Assembly: GCA_030148985.1 (NCBI GenBank)
Contig: JASBSJ010000039.1
Location: 26,040-90,039 of the forward strand
Direction: 5' to 3'
Length of the DNA stretch: 64,000 bases
DNA from: Sphingopyxis sp.
GTDB lineage: Bacteria; Pseudomonadota; Alphaproteobacteria; Sphingomonadales; Sphingomonadaceae
Made by a program: the position numbers and the translations under genes
Shown: piece by piece, positions 51,575 through 60,916 of the stretch
Layout of the letters: every line of letters begins with the position of its first letter
Numbering within the stretch: the first letter of the stretch is position 1
The notes under the pieces: generated by a model
The model's input: only the letters and a program-made list of their open reading frames with translations
Databases searched by the model: none
Told to the model about the DNA's origin: nothing

Positions 51575-52465
51575 ATGACGACCGCCAATGCCGCCATGCT
51601 CGACCAGATCAAATCGGGGCAGGGCTTTATCGCCGCGCTCGACCAGAGCGGTGGTTCGACGCCCAAGGCACTCAAGGGCTATGGCATCGGCGAAGATGCC
51701 TTCTCGAACGACGAGGAAATGTTCGCGCTGATCCATGCGATGCGGTCGCGGATCGTCACCGCGCCGTGCTTCAACGGCGAGAAGGTGATCGGCGCGATCC
51801 TGTTCGAGCGGACGATGGACGGCGAAGCGGACGGCAAGCCGGTGCCAGCGCTTTTGTGGGAACGCGGCGTCGTACCGTTCCTGAAGGTCGACAAGGGCCT
51901 CGAAGACGAAGCCGACGGCGTCCAGCTGATGAAGCCCAATCCGGATCTCGACGATCTGTGCGCGCGCGCGGTCACCAAGGGCGTGTTCGGCACCAAGATG
52001 CGCAGCGTCGTCAACCTCGCCAATTCTGCGGGGATCAAGGCGATCGTGGGCCAGCAGTTCGCCGAAGCCGCGCGGATCGCCGCGCACGGCCTTGTCCCGA
52101 TCATCGAGCCCGAAGTGAATATCAAGAGCGCCGAGCGCGACGCGGCCGACCGGCTGTTGCTGCAAGAGCTGCTCGCGGCGCTCGACGGCTGGACCGGTGC
52201 GCCGGTGATGCTCAAATTGTCGCTGCCGACCGAGGCGGGCCTGTTCCAGCCGCTCGTCGATCATCCCAAGGTGCTGCGCGTCGTTGCGCTGTCGGGCGGT
52301 TTCGCGCGGCCCGAGGCGTGCGCCGAACTGGCGAAGAACCCAGGCATCATCGCGAGCTTCAGCCGCGCGCTGCTGGAGGACCTGCGCCACCAGATGAACG
52401 ACGAGGAGTTCAACGCCTCGCTCGGCGGCGCCATCGACGAAATTCACGCGGCCTCCGTGGCCTGA
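51575..52465 (+). CDS. fba: Class I fructose-bisphosphate aldolase
   Basis: 296 residues. The opening MLDQIKSGQGFIAALDQSGGSTPKALKGYGI and the Lys-containing PVMLKLSLPTEAGLF (Schiff-base lysine), with LMKPNPDLDDL and VPIIEPEVNI, identify the small class I FBA found in some bacteria; no zinc ligands of class II are present. ATG 51575 has CGGAGACG before it, and ATG 51554 is less likely. It completes the tkt-gap-pgk-fba cluster. The methyltransferase gene starts 7 bp after its stop. Confidence 0.9.
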   Translation: MTTANAAMLDQIKSGQGFIAALDQSGGSTPKALKGYGIGEDAFSNDEEMFALIHAMRSRIVTAPCFNGEKVIGAILFERTMDGEADGKPVPALLWERGVVPFLKVDKGLEDEADGVQLMKPNPDLDDLCARAVTKGVFGTKMRSVVNLANSAGIKAIVGQQFAEAARIAAHGLVPIIEPEVNIKSAERDAADRLLLQELLAALDGWTGAPVMLKLSLPTEAGLFQPLVDHPKVLRVVALSGGFARPEACAELAKNPGIIASFSRALLEDLRHQMNDEEFNASLGGAIDEIHAASVA

Positions 52466-52472
52466 CCCTGCG

Positions 52473-52910
52473 ATGGCCGCGGCATTGTCGCCTCGGCTGC
52501 GCGCTATCGTCGATGCGCTGCCGATCGAGCCTGGTATGCGCGTGATCGAAATTGGCTGCGGGCCCGGAGCCGCGGCGCGCGCCGTTGCAGCGCGTATCGG
52601 CAACGGGCATGTGCTGGCGATCGACCGTTCAGCGAGAGCGATTGCCCAGGCCGAAGCACGCTCGGCGGCGGAAATCGCCGCGAGCAAGCTATCGTTTCGC
52701 GTGGTCGCGGTCGAGGATTTGCAGCTTTTGCCGGGCGAGCGACGCTATGATCTGGCCTTTGGGGTACGCGTCGGTGCGCTCGACGGGCGCTACCCGGAAG
52801 CGGGCCTGTTGGCGCGGGCGCGGCTGCGTGCCGCGCTGAACCCCGGTGGACGGTTGTTTATCGACGGCGGCGATCTGCTGCGCGAAATCGCACTGGGCGG
52901 CGAAGGCTGA
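52473..52910 (+). CDS. Class I SAM-dependent methyltransferase
   Basis: 145 residues. The SAM motif I is GMRVIEIGCGPGAAARAVAARI, motif II is HVLAIDRSARAIAQAEAR, and motif IV is near DLAFGVRVGALDG. It is short for the family (usually 200 or more), so only the core Rossmann part is present. Substrate unknown. It sits 7 bp after the aldolase gene, perhaps in the same transcript. Confidence 0.8.
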   Translation: MAAALSPRLRAIVDALPIEPGMRVIEIGCGPGAAARAVAARIGNGHVLAIDRSARAIAQAEARSAAEIAASKLSFRVVAVEDLQLLPGERRYDLAFGVRVGALDGRYPEAGLLARARLRAALNPGGRLFIDGGDLLREIALGGEG

Positions 52911-52955
52911 GCCGCGCGGCAAGCGCAGGCCAGCGACGACCGGATCTCGGCCGGT

Positions 52956-53354
52956 TTACAGCCCGCCCGCGAAGCGGAACGAGAAACGATAGTCGGCGGA
53001 CCTAAGCGTCACGTCGGTGCGCCTTTCGGGCCGCACCGATTCGAGCGTGAACTGGCCGTCGGCGAGCGGCGTCGGTTCGCCGAGCGTGACGTCGAACGGC
53101 TGTTTCTCGCCATTGCCGCGGTGCCAGAGCATCTTCACCCGTACGCGCCCGGCCCAGACGCAGCGCGCGTTCATGGGGCAGCGGCTGTCCTCGACGATCG
53201 CGACCGGCTCGACGATCGGGCCATCGACAAAGGCCTTCTGGCCGAGCGCGACGTCACTGCCGTCGGCAAGCGGCGCGCCGGCGGTCGTCGCGCAGGCGGA
53301 AAACAAGAGCACGGAGGGCAGGGCGATTGCCGCAAGGGGAATGATCTTCTGCAT
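52956..53354 (-). CDS. Putative lipoprotein
   Basis: 132 residues. A lipoprotein signal peptide ends in the lipobox LFSAC with Cys21. The mature part has a Cys pair in SRCPMNARCVWAGRVRVKML and ends in YRFSFRFAGG. The DSRCPMNARCVWAGRV wording matches a widespread family of small exported proteins of unknown function. The ATG at 53354 is preferred to the longer frame. It is divergent from thiE across 35 bp. Confidence 0.75.
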   Translation of the reverse strand: MQKIIPLAAIALPSVLLFSACATTAGAPLADGSDVALGQKAFVDGPIVEPVAIVEDSRCPMNARCVWAGRVRVKMLWHRGNGEKQPFDVTLGEPTPLADGQFTLESVRPERRTDVTLRSADYRFSFRFAGGL

Positions 53355-53389
53355 TTGCCCGCATCTGGCGGCGTCGCTATGAACGCGCC

Positions 53390-54040
53390 ATGACCACCGC
53401 TCCGACCACATCGACCTGCCAGCTCTATCTCATTTCGCCGCTCGACGTCGGCGGCGACTTTCCCGCGCGGCTGGAGGAGGCGCTGGCCGCGGGGCCGGTC
53501 GCGGCGTTCCAGTTCCGCGTCAAGGGGCTGGACCAGCATGAGGCGGCGCGGCTCGCCGAGCCGTTGCAGGCGATCTGCGCGGCGCATGATGTCGCGTTCA
53601 TCGTCAACGACGATGTTGCGCTTGCCAAACGCCTGAAAGCCGATGGCGTGCATCTGGGGCAGGGCGATGGTGATCCGAAGGAAGCGCGCCGCCTGCTGGG
53701 CCCCGATGCGCAGATCGGGGTCACATGCCATAACAGCCGTCATCTGGCGATGGATGCGGGCGAGGCGGGGGCCGATTATGTCGCCTTCGGCGCCTTTTTC
53801 CCGACGACGACCAAGGCGGTCGAACATCGCGCCGACCCCGAAATCCTGACCTGGTGGCAGGGGTTGTTCGAGCTGCCTTGCGTGGCGATCGGCGGAATCA
53901 CCGTCGACAATGCGAAAACGCTCGTTGATGCGGGGGCCGATTTCCTTGCGGTGTCGGGGGGCGTCTGGGCCTATCGCGACGGTCCGGGCGCCGCGGTACG
54001 CGCCTTTACTGAAATTCTAGAAAATCAGCCCGCGGGGTAA
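53390..54040 (+). CDS. thiE: Thiamine-phosphate synthase
   Basis: 216 residues. A TIM-barrel enzyme coupling HMP-diphosphate and thiazole-phosphate. Visible are YLISPLDVG at the N-terminus, AAFQFRVKGLDQHEA, the IVNDDVALAKRLKADGVHLGQGD block, VTCHNSRHLAMDAGEAGADYVAFGAFFPTTTK, and AIGGITVDNAKTLVDAGADFLAVSGGVW. The regulatory homologue TenI is possible. The 3' end overlaps a small opposite-strand ORF by 16 bases. Confidence 0.88.
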   Translation: MTTAPTTSTCQLYLISPLDVGGDFPARLEEALAAGPVAAFQFRVKGLDQHEAARLAEPLQAICAAHDVAFIVNDDVALAKRLKADGVHLGQGDGDPKEARRLLGPDAQIGVTCHNSRHLAMDAGEAGADYVAFGAFFPTTTKAVEHRADPEILTWWQGLFELPCVAIGGITVDNAKTLVDAGADFLAVSGGVWAYRDGPGAAVRAFTEILENQPAG

Positions 54041-54195
54041 TCGCGCCCGGGCTTTCTGGCACCGTCTTTTTCCGGGCGCTGCGCCGCCCTATCCTTGCGC
54101 CAGCCGAACAGGCCGGCGCACGGTGCTCCGCGCGGCTGAGGGGCAGCATCGCCGCGCGGCGGCGGTGAGGGTGGGGAAAGGTCTGCGTTCATCAT
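54025..54195 (-). CDS. Possible small basic protein (56 aa)
   Basis: ATG 54195 (or 54192) is preceded by AGGAG at 5 bases, a near-ideal ribosome site. The product is proline-rich, then basic (FGWRKDRAAQRPEKDGARKPGRD), with no helix or signal that I recognise. Its stop lies inside the 3' end of thiE. Only the start site supports it, so this is tentative. The rest of the 381-bp gap up to efp holds the efp promoter region, and I see no other gene. Confidence 0.35.
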   Translation of the reverse strand: MMNADLSPPSPPPRGDAAPQPRGAPCAGLFGWRKDRAAQRPEKDGARKPGRDYPAG

Positions 54196-54421
54196 GGCCG
54201 CTCCTATGCCAGTGCGTGTCCGCTGCATATTGGATCGATCCGACAAATCGGCTTCGGTTCGTCGCATTCCTCGGTTAACGGCACGCAGCCGGCGCCGCGG
54301 TGCCGCGCGCCGACACGGCGGCTTGCCCTTCGGCGCGGGCGCGGCTAAAGGCGCGCTCCTGTGTCCGGCATATACAAGATGCCGGCGGCTCTTTCCATCC
54401 TTGTCCAAGTGAGTGTGCGCG

Positions 54422-54985
54422 ATGAAGATCACCGGCGTTGAAATCCGTCCCGGCAATATTATCGAATATGAAGGCGGTATCTGGAAGGTCACCAAGATCC
54501 AGCACACCCAGCCGGGCAAGGGCGGCGCCTATATGCAGGTCGAGGCCAAGAACCTGATCGACGGGCGCAAGCTCAACAACCGTTTCCGCAGCGCCGACAC
54601 GGTCGAAAAGGTCCGCCTCGACACCAAGGATTTCCAGTTCCTCTATGCCGAGGGTGACGATCTGGTCTTCATGGACAAGGATACGTTCGAGCAGATCAAC
54701 ATTTCCAAGGATGTTGTCGGCGAAGCGCACGAATTCCTGCAGGACGGCATGGATGTTGTGCTTGAGCTTTGGGAAGAGCGCCCGATCTCGGTCGAACTCC
54801 CCGAAACGATCGAAGCGACGATCGTCGAGGCCGACGCGGTGGTGAAGGGGCAGACCGCTTCCTCGTCGTACAAGCCCGCGATCCTCGACAATGGCGTGCG
54901 CGTGATGGTGCCGCCGCACATCACCAGCGGCACCCGCATCGTCGTCCATGTGTACGACCGCGAATATGTCCGCCGCGCGGATTAA
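54422..54985 (+). CDS. efp: Elongation factor P
   Basis: 187 residues. EF-P relieves ribosome stalling at polyproline. The three beta-barrel domains are complete: domain I with [21 protein letters not shown] and the tip loop [11 protein letters not shown] (modifiable Lys33), domain II with [14 protein letters not shown], and domain III with [33 protein letters not shown]. The ATG at 54422 gives the conserved start. The Lys at the tip suggests lysylation, although no epmA/epmB is here. Confidence 0.96.
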   Translation: MKITGVEIRPGNIIEYEGGIWKVTKIQHTQPGKGGAYMQVEAKNLIDGRKLNNRFRSADTVEKVRLDTKDFQFLYAEGDDLVFMDKDTFEQINISKDVVGEAHEFLQDGMDVVLELWEERPISVELPETIEATIVEADAVVKGQTASSSYKPAILDNGVRVMVPPHITSGTRIVVHVYDREYVRRAD

Positions 54986-54991
54986 CTGATT

Positions 54992-55082
54992 CCCCCTCCC
55001 GCCTGCGGGAGGGGCTAGGGGTGGGCGACTGGCCCGCCCACGTTGCTACCCACCCCCGACCCCTCCCGCAAGCGGGAGGGGG
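54992..55082. repeat. Palindromic element, copy D (short form)
   Basis: Arms 54992-55014 and 55060-55082 are inverted repeats with one mismatch, built on CCCCTCCCGC...GCGGGAGGGG. The interior has a second palindrome (GTGGGCGACTGG / CCCGCCCAC) but not the core found in copies A, B and C. It lies between efp and the inositol-monophosphatase gene and ends 11 bp before that gene's start. Confidence 0.85.
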
Positions 55083-55093
55083 GAGAAAAGACT

Positions 55094-55912
55094 ATGGCCG
55101 TATCCGGCATCATCACCGTCATGGAACGCGCCGCGCGCAAGGCGGGTACCAAGCTGCGCCGCGACTTCGGCGAGATCGAGCATTTGCAGGTTTCGCAAAA
55201 GGGCCCGGCCGACTTCGTGTCGAAGGCCGATCAGGCTGCCGAGCGCACCCTTTATGACGAGCTGACCCATGCGCGTCCGGGCTGGGGCTTCCTGATGGAG
55301 GAAGCCGGCGAGATCGAGGGCGAGCCGGGCAAGCCGCGCTTCATCATCGACCCGCTCGACGGCACGTCGAATTTCCTGCACGCGATCCCGCATTTCGCGA
55401 TCTCGATCGCGGTGCAGGAACCGAAACTCGGCGGCGGCTGGGGCGACGTCACGGCGGCGCTGATCTATCAGCCGGTCACCGACGAAAGCTATTGGGCCGA
55501 GCGCGGCCGCGGCGCGTGGCTGCACGACCGGCGTTTGCGCGTCGCGTCGCGCCGCCACCTTAACGAGTGCCTGATCTCGACGGGCATCCCGTACATGGGT
55601 CATGGCAATATGGCGCAGTGGAGCCGAATTTTCGGCGCCGTCGCCCCCGAAGTCGCCGGAATCCGCCGCTTCGGCGCCGCCAGCCTCGACCTCGCGTGGG
55701 TCGCGGCGGGGCGTTACGACGGTTTCTGGGAAAGCGATTTGCAAGTCTGGGACGTCGCGGCAGGGATGCTGCTGGTGCGCGAGGCCGGCGGCTTCGTCAG
55801 CGATTTCCGCGGCGGCGACCGGGCAATCGAGCGCAGCGAATATATCGCGGGCAGCGCCGCGGTGCATTCGAAGCTGCAGAAACTGGTCGCGGGCGCGCTG
55901 CGCAACGCGTGA
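55094..55912 (+). CDS. suhB: Inositol monophosphatase family protein
   Basis: 272 residues. The Mg-dependent phosphatase motifs are present: VSKADQAAERTLYDEL, the EEAGEIEGE glutamate pair, DPLDGTSNFLHAIPHFAISIAV (motif A), and WDVAAGMLLVREAGGFVSDFRGG (motif B). SuhB dephosphorylates inositol-1-phosphate and in E. coli also takes part in rRNA antitermination. The ATG at 55094 is chosen because the earlier frame runs through the palindrome. Confidence 0.9.
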   Translation: MAVSGIITVMERAARKAGTKLRRDFGEIEHLQVSQKGPADFVSKADQAAERTLYDELTHARPGWGFLMEEAGEIEGEPGKPRFIIDPLDGTSNFLHAIPHFAISIAVQEPKLGGGWGDVTAALIYQPVTDESYWAERGRGAWLHDRRLRVASRRHLNECLISTGIPYMGHGNMAQWSRIFGAVAPEVAGIRRFGAASLDLAWVAAGRYDGFWESDLQVWDVAAGMLLVREAGGFVSDFRGGDRAIERSEYIAGSAAVHSKLQKLVAGALRNA

Positions 55913-55919
55913 TTTACTA

Positions 55920-56056
55920 GCCCTCCCCCTTGATGGGGGAGGGTTGGGTGGGGGTGAGTTCGCGGGCGTAAGTCCTCGTCCGCGAACTCACCCCCACCGC
56001 TGCGACTAAGCGGCAAGCCGCAAAGTCTCGCTGCCTACCCCATCAAGGGGGAGGGC
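55920..56056. repeat. Palindromic element, copy C (137 bp, reverse orientation)
   Basis: Outer arms 55920-55938 and 56038-56056 are perfect inverted repeats. An inner pair (GTGGGGGTGAGTTCGCG / CGCGAACTCACCCCCAC) and a core at 55998-56036 (reverse complement of GCAGCGAGACTTTGCGGCTTG, CTTAGTCGCAGCGG) match copies A and B read backwards. It separates the convergent suhB and YbjN-like genes. Confidence 0.88.
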
Positions 56057-56063
56057 GAACGGA

Positions 56064-56546
56064 TCACTTCTCGAAAACATATTCCCGAAAACTGTCCATC
56101 AGCGACGCCCAGGTGTTGAAGGTCTCGCCGACATTTTCGCGCGGGATGCCTGCGAAATCGAGGTCGACGTCCATTTCGAGCACCGGGTCGCCAGCATCGT
56201 CCTTATAGGCGCGCGCGAAACGCTTTTCCTTGTTCCACTGGTTCAGCCGTTCGAGCGTGACGTCCTTCGCGTCGCTGAAGCCCATATAATATTGCAGCGT
56301 CTTGCACCGCTGCCCCTCCTCACAATTCATGAACAGGACGAGGAACTTCAGGCCGTTGCGGCTGCTTTCGATATAGGGGTCGTCACCAGGTTTGGCGACC
56401 ATCGTGGCCGGCCACCCCTGCGACTCGACGACCGCCTTGATCGTTTCGGGATTCGCGGCGTTGATGAGTTCGGCTCGCGCCGGCGAGGCCGTGAACAAGG
56501 CGGCGGCACTCAGCGCAAGGATGGTGCGGGCGGTGATTGGTCCCAT
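56064..56546 (-). CDS. Exported YbjN-domain protein
   Basis: 160 residues. The signal peptide ends at ASPARA near residue 25. The YbjN fold follows: ELINAANPETIKAVVESQGWPATMVAKPGDDPYIESSRNGLKFLVLFMNC and the RLNQWNKEKRFARAYKDDAGDPVLEMDVDLDF block. YbjN proteins are small regulators or secretion-chaperone-like folds, and the role of this exported form is unknown. The start is ATG 56546, GGGAG 6 bases before. It is divergent from the nuo operon across 229 bp. Confidence 0.83.
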   Translation of the reverse strand: MGPITARTILALSAAALFTASPARAELINAANPETIKAVVESQGWPATMVAKPGDDPYIESSRNGLKFLVLFMNCEEGQRCKTLQYYMGFSDAKDVTLERLNQWNKEKRFARAYKDDAGDPVLEMDVDLDFAGIPRENVGETFNTWASLMDSFREYVFEK

Positions 56547-56775
56547 GATAGCTCCCACTGTCGATATGGCGCCGGGAAGGCGCGGCACTGCGACCCCATT
56601 TTGTCGGACTATCACAGCGATAGGCCCGTTCGCCAGCGTGCAATGGCGCGTTGGTCACGCAAGATACGAAAATCCTGCCCGCGGTGCTTGCGACACGCGG
56701 CGCGCTGGCCTAAAGCGCCCCCGATAACCGGGTGCGCGCCACCCCAAAAATTGCACAACGGAACTGCGAGCTCCC

Positions 56776-57150
56776 ATGGTCGATTTGACTCAGTATCTGC
56801 CGATCCTGATATTCCTGGTCATTGCGGTCGGGTTGTCGGCGGCCTTCGTCTTCTTGCCGATGGGCGTCGCGCGGCTGACCGGCGCGCATAAACCCGACCC
56901 CGCGAAGCTCAGCGAATATGAATGCGGCTTTCCGGCGTTCGAGGATGCGCGCAGCCAGTTCGACGTGCGATTCTATCTTGTCGCCATCCTCTTCATCATC
57001 TTCGACCTCGAAGCGGCCTTCCTCTTTCCCTGGGCCGTGAGCCTGGAGGAGATTGGCTGGGCCGGCTGGGCCACGATGATGGTTTTCCTTGCCGAGCTTG
57101 CGATCGGCCTGATTTACGCATGGAAGAAAGGAGCGCTGGATTGGGAATGA
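56776..57150 (+). CDS. nuoA: NADH-quinone oxidoreductase subunit A
   Basis: 124 residues with three membrane helices. The signature ALRLTG-like [58 protein letters not shown] is diagnostic of complex I subunit A, including the conserved Cys in YECGF and Asp/Glu in FDLE. It begins the nuo operon, and its stop overlaps the nuoB ATG by 4 bases. Confidence 0.96.
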   Translation: MVDLTQYLPILIFLVIAVGLSAAFVFLPMGVARLTGAHKPDPAKLSEYECGFPAFEDARSQFDVRFYLVAILFIIFDLEAAFLFPWAVSLEEIGWAGWATMMVFLAELAIGLIYAWKKGALDWE

Positions 57151-57701
57151 GCAATTCGAGCATCCTGATGCCCGGCCAGATGCCGGTGGCGCCGGGGACC
57201 AACCCCGACCAGTCGTTTTTCGACGATCTCAATAGCGAGGTTGGCGACAAGGGTTTCCTTGTCACGTCGACCGAGGATCTGTTCAACTGGGCGCGTACCG
57301 GCTCGCTGTGGTGGATGACCTTTGGCCTCGCGTGCTGCGCGGTCGAGATGATCCACGTCAACATGCCGCGCTATGACATGGAGCGCTTCGGCGTCGCGCC
57401 GCGTGCGTCCCCGCGCCAGTCGGACGTGATGATCGTCGCGGGCACGCTGTGCAACAAGATGGCGCCCGCGCTGCGCCGCGTTTACGACCAGATGTCGAAC
57501 CCCAAGTACGTCATCTCGATGGGCAGCTGCGCCAATGGCGGCGGCTATTATCACTATAGCTATTCGGTGGTGCGCGGCTGCGACCGCATCGTGCCCGTCG
57601 ACATCTATGTCCCCGGCTGCCCGCCGACCGCCGAAGCCCTGCTGTATGGCGTGATGCAGTTGCAGCGGAAGATTCGCCGCACCGGGACGATCGAACGCTG
57701 A
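57147..57701 (+). CDS. nuoB: NADH-quinone oxidoreductase subunit B
   Basis: 184 residues. Binds cluster N2, the last iron-sulfur cluster before quinone. Cysteine ligands are in [56 protein letters not shown] 57147 overlaps the nuoA stop (ATGA). The stop overlaps the nuoC ATG by one base. Confidence 0.97.
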   Translation: MSNSSILMPGQMPVAPGTNPDQSFFDDLNSEVGDKGFLVTSTEDLFNWARTGSLWWMTFGLACCAVEMIHVNMPRYDMERFGVAPRASPRQSDVMIVAGTLCNKMAPALRRVYDQMSNPKYVISMGSCANGGGYYHYSYSVVRGCDRIVPVDIYVPGCPPTAEALLYGVMQLQRKIRRTGTIER

Positions 57702-58630
57702 TGGCCAGTCCTGCTCCCCTCGTCGCGCCGCGCGCGGGCCTTGCCGCTGCGCTCGAAAAGCTGCTCGGCGACGACATGCTTGCGCATGTCTTCACCGCGG
57801 GCGAAGACAGCATCACCGTGCGCCGCGAGGCGATCGCCGGGGTGATGATCGCGCTCCGCGACAATCTCGATTATCAGCAGCTGATGGAAATTGCCGGGGT
57901 CGATTATCCCGATCGGCCCGAGCGGTTCGATGTGGTCTATCACCTGCTCAGCGTGACGAAGAACCACCGCCTGCGCGTGCGTGTATCGACCGACGAGGCG
58001 ACGCCGGTTCCGACGATCGTGCCCGTCTGGCCGGTTGCGGGCTGGCTCGAGCGCGAAGTGTTCGACATGTATGGCGTGCTGTTCGCGGGCAACCCCGACC
58101 TGCGCCGCATCCTCACCGACTATGGCTTTCAGGGCCACCCGCAGCGCAAGGACTTTCCGCTGACCGGCTATATCGAGCTGCGCTATTCCGAAGAGGACAA
58201 GCGCGTCGTGTACGAGCCGGTGAAGCTGGCGCAGGATTTCCGTAACTTCGATTTCCTGTCGCCTTGGGAAGGCGCCGACTATGTGCTTCCGGGCGATGAG
58301 AAGGCCGGCGGGACGGGCGAAGCGCCGGGCAAGGGCGCGCCGACGCCGATGACGTCGAAAGAAGTCAAGGCCGCCGACGACAAGGCCAAGGCGCCGCCGC
58401 CGCCGACTCCCAAAACGACCGAAAAGCCCGCCGACACCGGCGCAGGCAACAAGGTAAACAAGGCAGCGGCCAAGCCGAGCAAGGATGGCGCGAAGGCAAA
58501 GGCGGACGGCGAGTCCAAGACGCCCGCGACCAAAAAGGCCGAGAAGGCGGCACCCAAGGCAAAGGCTCCGGCCAAGCCGCGCGCGCCTCGCAAGCCGAAA
58601 ACTGCCAAGAGCGATGGAGGTGACGCATGA
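57701..58630 (+). CDS. nuoC: NADH-quinone oxidoreductase subunit C with long basic C-terminal tail
   Basis: 309 residues. The 30-kDa subunit fold (1-198) is complete: [75 protein letters not shown]. From residue 199 a 110-residue tail rich in Lys, Ala, Pro and Asp follows; normal NuoC ends near 200. The tail is read in frame to the ATGA overlap with nuoD, with no sign of frameshift. It has no helix-breaking stop or known domain. Confidence 0.95.
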   Translation: MASPAPLVAPRAGLAAALEKLLGDDMLAHVFTAGEDSITVRREAIAGVMIALRDNLDYQQLMEIAGVDYPDRPERFDVVYHLLSVTKNHRLRVRVSTDEATPVPTIVPVWPVAGWLEREVFDMYGVLFAGNPDLRRILTDYGFQGHPQRKDFPLTGYIELRYSEEDKRVVYEPVKLAQDFRNFDFLSPWEGADYVLPGDEKAGGTGEAPGKGAPTPMTSKEVKAADDKAKAPPPPTPKTTEKPADTGAGNKVNKAAAKPSKDGAKAKADGESKTPATKKAEKAAPKAKAPAKPRAPRKPKTAKSDGGDA

Positions 58631-59883
58631 CCGACGCTCCTCAGGTCAAGCACCATGGCAGCGACATGTTCGAAGGCTATCCGGTCGACACCGCGAACAC
58701 CGCGGGCGACCAGGCGGTCACGAACTACACGATCAATTTCGGCCCGCAGCACCCCGCGGCGCACGGCGTTTTGCGCATGGTGATTGAGCTCGACGGCGAG
58801 ATTAACGAGCGCGTCGACCCGCACGTCGGGCTGCTCCACCGCGGCACCGAAAAGCTGATCGAGTATAAGACCTATCTGCAGGCTTTGCCCTATTTCGACC
58901 GGCTCGACTATTGTTCGCCGCTCGGCATGGAGCACAGCTATGTGCTGGCCATCGAAAAGCTGCTCGACCTCGAAGTGCCGGCGCGCGCGCAATATCTGCG
59001 CACCTTGTTCGCCGAGCTGACGCGCATCTGCAACCATATGCTCAACATCGGGTCGCACGTCATGGACGTCGGCGCGATGACCCCGAACCTGTGGGTGTTC
59101 GAACTGCGCGAGGATTGCCTGAACTTCTTTGAGCGCGCTTCGGGCGCGCGGATGCACTCGGCTTATTTCCGTCCGGGCGGTGTCCATCAGGACGTTCCGG
59201 AAAAGCTGCTCGTCGACATCGGCGAATGGTGCGAAACGCGCCTGCCCAAGCTGTTCGGCGACGCGATGAGCCTCGTCATCGACAACCGCATCTTCAAGCA
59301 GCGCAATGTCGATATTGCGACGGTGTCGAAGGAAGATGCGCTGGCATGGGGCTTCTCCGGCCCGATGATCCGCGGCAGCGGTATCGCATGGGATTTGCGC
59401 AAATCGCAGCCCTACGACGCCTATGCGGCGATGGAATTCGACATTCCCGTCGGCACCCGCGGCGACTGCTACGACCGCTTCAGGGTGCGCGTCGAGGACG
59501 TCTATCAGTCGGCGAAGATCATCAAACAGTGTCTGCGCGACATGCCCACCGGGCCGATCGCCAGCCTCGACCGCAAGGTCGTGCCGCCGAAACGCGGCGA
59601 GATGAAGCAGTCGATGGAATCGCTGATCCATCACTTCAAACTCTATACCGAGGGCTTCCACGTCCCCGCGGGCGAGGTTTATGTGGCGACCGAAAGCCCC
59701 AAGGGCGAATTCGGCGTCTATCTGGTCAGCGATGGCACCAACAAGCCGTACCGCTGCAAGATCCGCCCGACGGCGTTCAGCCACCTGCAAGCGATGGACA
59801 TGATGGCAAAGGGCCACATGCTCGCCGATACGACTGCGATCATCGGCGCCATTGATGTGGTGTTCGGGGAGTGCGACCGGTGA
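58627..59883 (+). CDS. nuoD: NADH-quinone oxidoreductase subunit D
   Basis: 418 residues, the 49-kDa subunit forming the quinone pocket. [22 protein letters not shown] near the N-terminus, [61 protein letters not shown] and the C-terminal [35 protein letters not shown] are complete. Its stop overlaps the cupin GTG by 4 bases. Confidence 0.97.
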   Translation: MTDAPQVKHHGSDMFEGYPVDTANTAGDQAVTNYTINFGPQHPAAHGVLRMVIELDGEINERVDPHVGLLHRGTEKLIEYKTYLQALPYFDRLDYCSPLGMEHSYVLAIEKLLDLEVPARAQYLRTLFAELTRICNHMLNIGSHVMDVGAMTPNLWVFELREDCLNFFERASGARMHSAYFRPGGVHQDVPEKLLVDIGEWCETRLPKLFGDAMSLVIDNRIFKQRNVDIATVSKEDALAWGFSGPMIRGSGIAWDLRKSQPYDAYAAMEFDIPVGTRGDCYDRFRVRVEDVYQSAKIIKQCLRDMPTGPIASLDRKVVPPKRGEMKQSMESLIHHFKLYTEGFHVPAGEVYVATESPKGEFGVYLVSDGTNKPYRCKIRPTAFSHLQAMDMMAKGHMLADTTAIIGAIDVVFGECDR

Positions 59884-60248
59884 GTGCGCCCGTCGTCGTC
59901 AATCTGGGGGAAAAGCTCGCGACCTTTGACGAGCATTGGAAGCCGCATATCGTCGGCCATTATAATGGCAACGAGATCCGCGTCGCCAAGATAGGCGGCG
60001 ACTTCACTTGGCATTCCCATCCCGAAACCGACGAGATGTTTCTGGTGATCAAGGGCGAGATGGGTATCGAGTTTCGCGACGGCATTCGCCACTTCGGCGC
60101 CGGCGAGATGGTGGTCGTGCCCAAAGGCGTCGAGCATCGACCCTTTGCGGCCGAGGAATGCCATATCCTGTTTCTCGATCGCGAAGGCGAACCCAACACC
60201 GGCGACACGCCGTCGCATCGTACCCGCGCGAAACTGGAATCGATCTGA
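59880..60248 (+). CDS. Cupin-domain protein within the nuo operon
   Basis: 122 residues. The cupin motif 1 is [27 protein letters not shown] (His, His, Glu, and a later His for a metal) and motif 2 is [14 protein letters not shown]. These small cupins bind a metal and may be isomerases, dioxygenases or sugar/mannose-isomerase-like proteins; the role is unknown. GTG 59880 overlaps the nuoD stop and its own stop overlaps the nuoE ATG by one base, so it is a full member of the transcript. It is not a complex I subunit. Confidence 0.85.
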   Translation: MSAPVVVNLGEKLATFDEHWKPHIVGHYNGNEIRVAKIGGDFTWHSHPETDEMFLVIKGEMGIEFRDGIRHFGAGEMVVVPKGVEHRPFAAEECHILFLDREGEPNTGDTPSHRTRAKLESI

Positions 60249-60916
60249 TGGCTGACGCACCCCAAATCCCCGACGATGCCGAAACCCGCGCACGCTGGGG
60301 CGCTTTTGCGTGGACGGCGGAAAATGCCGAGAAGGCGAAGGCGATCGTCGCGCGCTATCCTGCGGGGCGCCAGCGTTCGGCGGTGATGCCCCTGCTCGAC
60401 CTTGCCCAGCGACAGGTCGGCGCCGAGACGCAGACGCAGGGCTGGCTGCCCGTGCCGGTGATCGAATATGTCGCGGCCCAGCTCGATATGCCGTTCATCC
60501 GCGCTTATGAGGTCGCGACCTTCTACACCATGTACAATCTCGTCCCCGTCGGCCGCTATCATGTGCAGGTGTGCGGCACGACGCCGTGTCTGCTGCGCGG
60601 GTCGGACGATGTGATGGCGGCGTGCAAGAACCGCGGGATGACCAAGGGCAAGACGACGCCCGACGGGCTGTTCACGCTCACCGAGGTCGAGTGCATGGGC
60701 ACCTGCACCAACGCGCCGATGGTCCAGATCAACGACGATAATTACGAAGACCTCGATTACGACAGCATGACGCGCATCCTTGAGGAGCTTGCCGCGGGCA
60801 AGCAGCCCAAGACGGGCACGCAGAACCCGCAGCGCCACACGAGCGAGCCTGAGGGTGGCCCGACGACGCTGGTGGCGATGGTCGATGCGAACCATGATTA
60901 TCGGAAGGAGTGGTGA
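60248..60916 (+). CDS. nuoE: NADH-quinone oxidoreductase subunit E
   Basis: 222 residues, the 24-kDa subunit. Binds a [2Fe-2S] cluster with CGTTPCLLRG and VECMGTCTNAPMVQIND as ligand segments. The N-terminal helices (RQRSAVMPLLDLAQRQVG) and the thioredoxin-like domain are complete. The ATG at 60248 overlaps the cupin stop, and its own stop overlaps the ATG of the 114-residue membrane protein. Confidence 0.96.
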   Translation: MADAPQIPDDAETRARWGAFAWTAENAEKAKAIVARYPAGRQRSAVMPLLDLAQRQVGAETQTQGWLPVPVIEYVAAQLDMPFIRAYEVATFYTMYNLVPVGRYHVQVCGTTPCLLRGSDDVMAACKNRGMTKGKTTPDGLFTLTEVECMGTCTNAPMVQINDDNYEDLDYDSMTRILEELAAGKQPKTGTQNPQRHTSEPEGGPTTLVAMVDANHDYRKEW

